Assembly (NCBI GenBank): GCA_050181465.1
Contig: JBFXDD010000057.1
Coordinates: forward strand, 1 to 23,333
From: JACRLW01 sp050181465
Lineage (GTDB): Bacteria; Planctomycetota; UBA1135; UBA2386
Direction of reading: 5' to 3'
Length of the DNA stretch: 23,333 bases
Part shown: in pieces, positions 22,314 through 23,333 of the stretch
Numbering within the stretch: the stretch's first letter is position 1
Layout of the letters: each line of letters starts with the position of its first letter
The notes under the pieces: generated by a model
Told to the model about the DNA's origin: nothing
What the model saw: the letters and a program-made list of their open reading frames with translations, nothing else
Databases searched by the model: none
Position numbers and translations under genes: made by a program

Positions 22314-23306
22314 ATGGGCGACATCTCTCGCGAACCCCTGCCATCAGGGCCGCGCAAGGGCCGATCGACTGCCGTTGGGCAGGAGTCGATCCGCTTCGAA
22401 GAACTGCACGGCGACGCCGCCGACGCGGAGTTGCGGATGACACGTGCGGAGGACGTCGAGGACGGGCCGCGCGAAGAGGAGCCCCGCGAGGGGGGACCGA
22501 GCGAGGGTGCGCCCTCCCGGCTGCATCGCGCGACCGACCTCAATGCCTTCGATCCCGAGTTGCCGCTCGAGGCGATGTTGGCGCGTGGGGAGTTGGATGA
22601 GGCCGTCGAGACCGCGGATGCCGACGGCCCGAGCGAGGCCGAGCTCGCCGCCGACCTCGCGCTCGATGAGCCCGCGGCCGAGCCCGGCAGCGAGGACGAG
22701 AATGCGATCGCCGCACCGGTCTCGACTGCGATCCATCTTCCGGAGTCGACCGAGGTCAGCGACGAAGCCCGGCCGCTGAGCGATCCTGCCGAGATCGCTC
22801 GCGTGGCGATGGCGATTCTCCTGTGCGCCCGTGAGCCGCTGCCCTTGGCTCGGCTGGCCGATGCCCTCTGCTGCTCGCCGGCCGACGCGCGCGTCGGACT
22901 GGATGCGCTCGCGCGCGAACTGCGCGAACGCGGTCTGCCGCTCGAGCTGGTTGCGATCGACGACTCGTGGCGCTTGTCGACCCTGCCGGCGGTGCACCCG
23001 TATCTCCTGCGCCTCCGCAAGCTGAAGAAGGCGGAGCGACTGTCGCCGGCTGCGCTCGAGACCTTGGCCGTCATCGCCTACCGCCAACCCGTGATCCGCG
23101 CCGAGATCGAGGCGATCCGCGGGGTGAAGGCCGGGCCGGTGCTCAAGAACCTCCTCGACCACAAGCTCGTGCGCGCCGTCGGCCGTGCGGATGTGCCCGG
23201 TCGGCCGCTGATGTACGGGACGACGCAGCACTTCCTCGATCGCTTCGGTCTGCGTTCGATCGAGGACCTGCCGAGCGTGAGCGAGCTTCGCGCGCTCGGC
23301 TCTTGA
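22314..23306 (+). CDS. scpB: segregation and condensation protein ScpB with acidic N-terminal extension
   Basis: A 330-residue protein; the C-terminal ~170 residues are ScpB, the winged-helix (kite) subunit that binds ScpA in the SMC condensin complex for chromosome compaction. Signatures: EIARVAMAILLCAREPLPLA, LELVAIDDSWRLSTLP, LSPAALETLAVIAYRQPVIR (the most conserved segment), IEAIRGV, LLDHKLVRAVGRADVPGRP, YGTTQHFLDRFGLRSIEDLP. Ordinary ScpB is about 170-200 residues, so about 155 extra, acidic, low-complexity residues precede it (many Glu, Asp, Ala and Pro). ATG 22314 has no clear ribosome site; a later in-frame ATG may be the real start, but the acidic stretch keeps the same codon style and is probably coding. 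No scpA precedes it; it starts 12 bases after the isomerase gene, so it may be read from the same transcript without sharing its function. Confidence 0.96.
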   Translation: MGDISREPLPSGPRKGRSTAVGQESIRFEELHGDAADAELRMTRAEDVEDGPREEEPREGGPSEGAPSRLHRATDLNAFDPELPLEAMLARGELDEAVETADADGPSEAELAADLALDEPAAEPGSEDENAIAAPVSTAIHLPESTEVSDEARPLSDPAEIARVAMAILLCAREPLPLARLADALCCSPADARVGLDALARELRERGLPLELVAIDDSWRLSTLPAVHPYLLRLRKLKKAERLSPAALETLAVIAYRQPVIRAEIEAIRGVKAGPVLKNLLDHKLVRAVGRADVPGRPLMYGTTQHFLDRFGLRSIEDLPSVSELRALGS

Positions 23307-23333
23307 ACTTCGGGCGACGGCAACGCATCATCC

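Noticed and set aside
1..23333. CRISPR arrays, insertion sequences, integrase or att sites, rRNA
   Set aside because: No spaced direct DNA repeats, transposase/integrase motifs, terminal inverted repeats or rRNA sequence seen; gene style is even throughout.

Overview
This is a 23.3 kb stretch of high-GC bacterial chromosome with dense, mostly plus-strand genes. The organism is most likely a member of the Planctomycetota. That is an inference from protein style: many class III (N-methylated type) pseudopilins, LamG-like jelly-roll modules fused to secretion parts, Sm-like plus helical-repeat exported proteins, and a secreted protein with a planctomycete-like C-terminal beta domain. There is no rRNA or other decisive marker, so the assignment is tentative.

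Left part (1-4051): the 3' end of a secreted protein gene of unknown function; a 464 bp gap; a FocA-type formate/nitrite channel; then two minus-strand genes, a TraB/TIKI-like membrane-anchored protein and the 16S rRNA m3U1498 methyltransferase RsmE. FocA and the TraB-like gene converge over a small stem-loop. RsmE and the next gene diverge across a 339 bp regulatory gap that holds a promoter candidate and a strong hairpin.

Central and right part (4052-22301): one long plus-strand cluster of eleven genes, with start/stop overlaps at most junctions after 11 kb, that looks like an operon for a type II secretion / type IV pilus-like machine. It encodes, in order: a membrane-spanning FHA protein; a PilM-PilN fusion (GspL-like in layout); a PilO-like protein; a proline-rich TPR protein with a C-terminal jelly-roll at the place where pilP would be; five pseudopilins (GspG-, GspH-, GspK-, GspJ- and GspI-like); an exported Sm-like/helical protein with a C-terminal zinc ribbon; and a parvulin-type peptidyl-prolyl isomerase lipoprotein. 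The GspH-like protein carries a LamG-type domain inserted inside its pseudopilin domain. The GspK-like protein is 1758 residues, about five times the usual size, with LamG-like domains and about five copies of a short beta module that also appears at the end of the GspJ-like protein. No ATPase (GspE/PilB), platform protein (GspF/PilC), secretin (GspD/PilQ) or prepilin peptidase is in the window, so these must be encoded elsewhere.

The cluster is followed at 22314 by scpB (condensin accessory), which has a long acidic N-terminal extension. The most interesting content is the pseudopilus cluster: the parts are recognisable, but the decorated minor pseudopilins suggest an initiating tip that is itself a large surface-exposed or substrate-binding structure.
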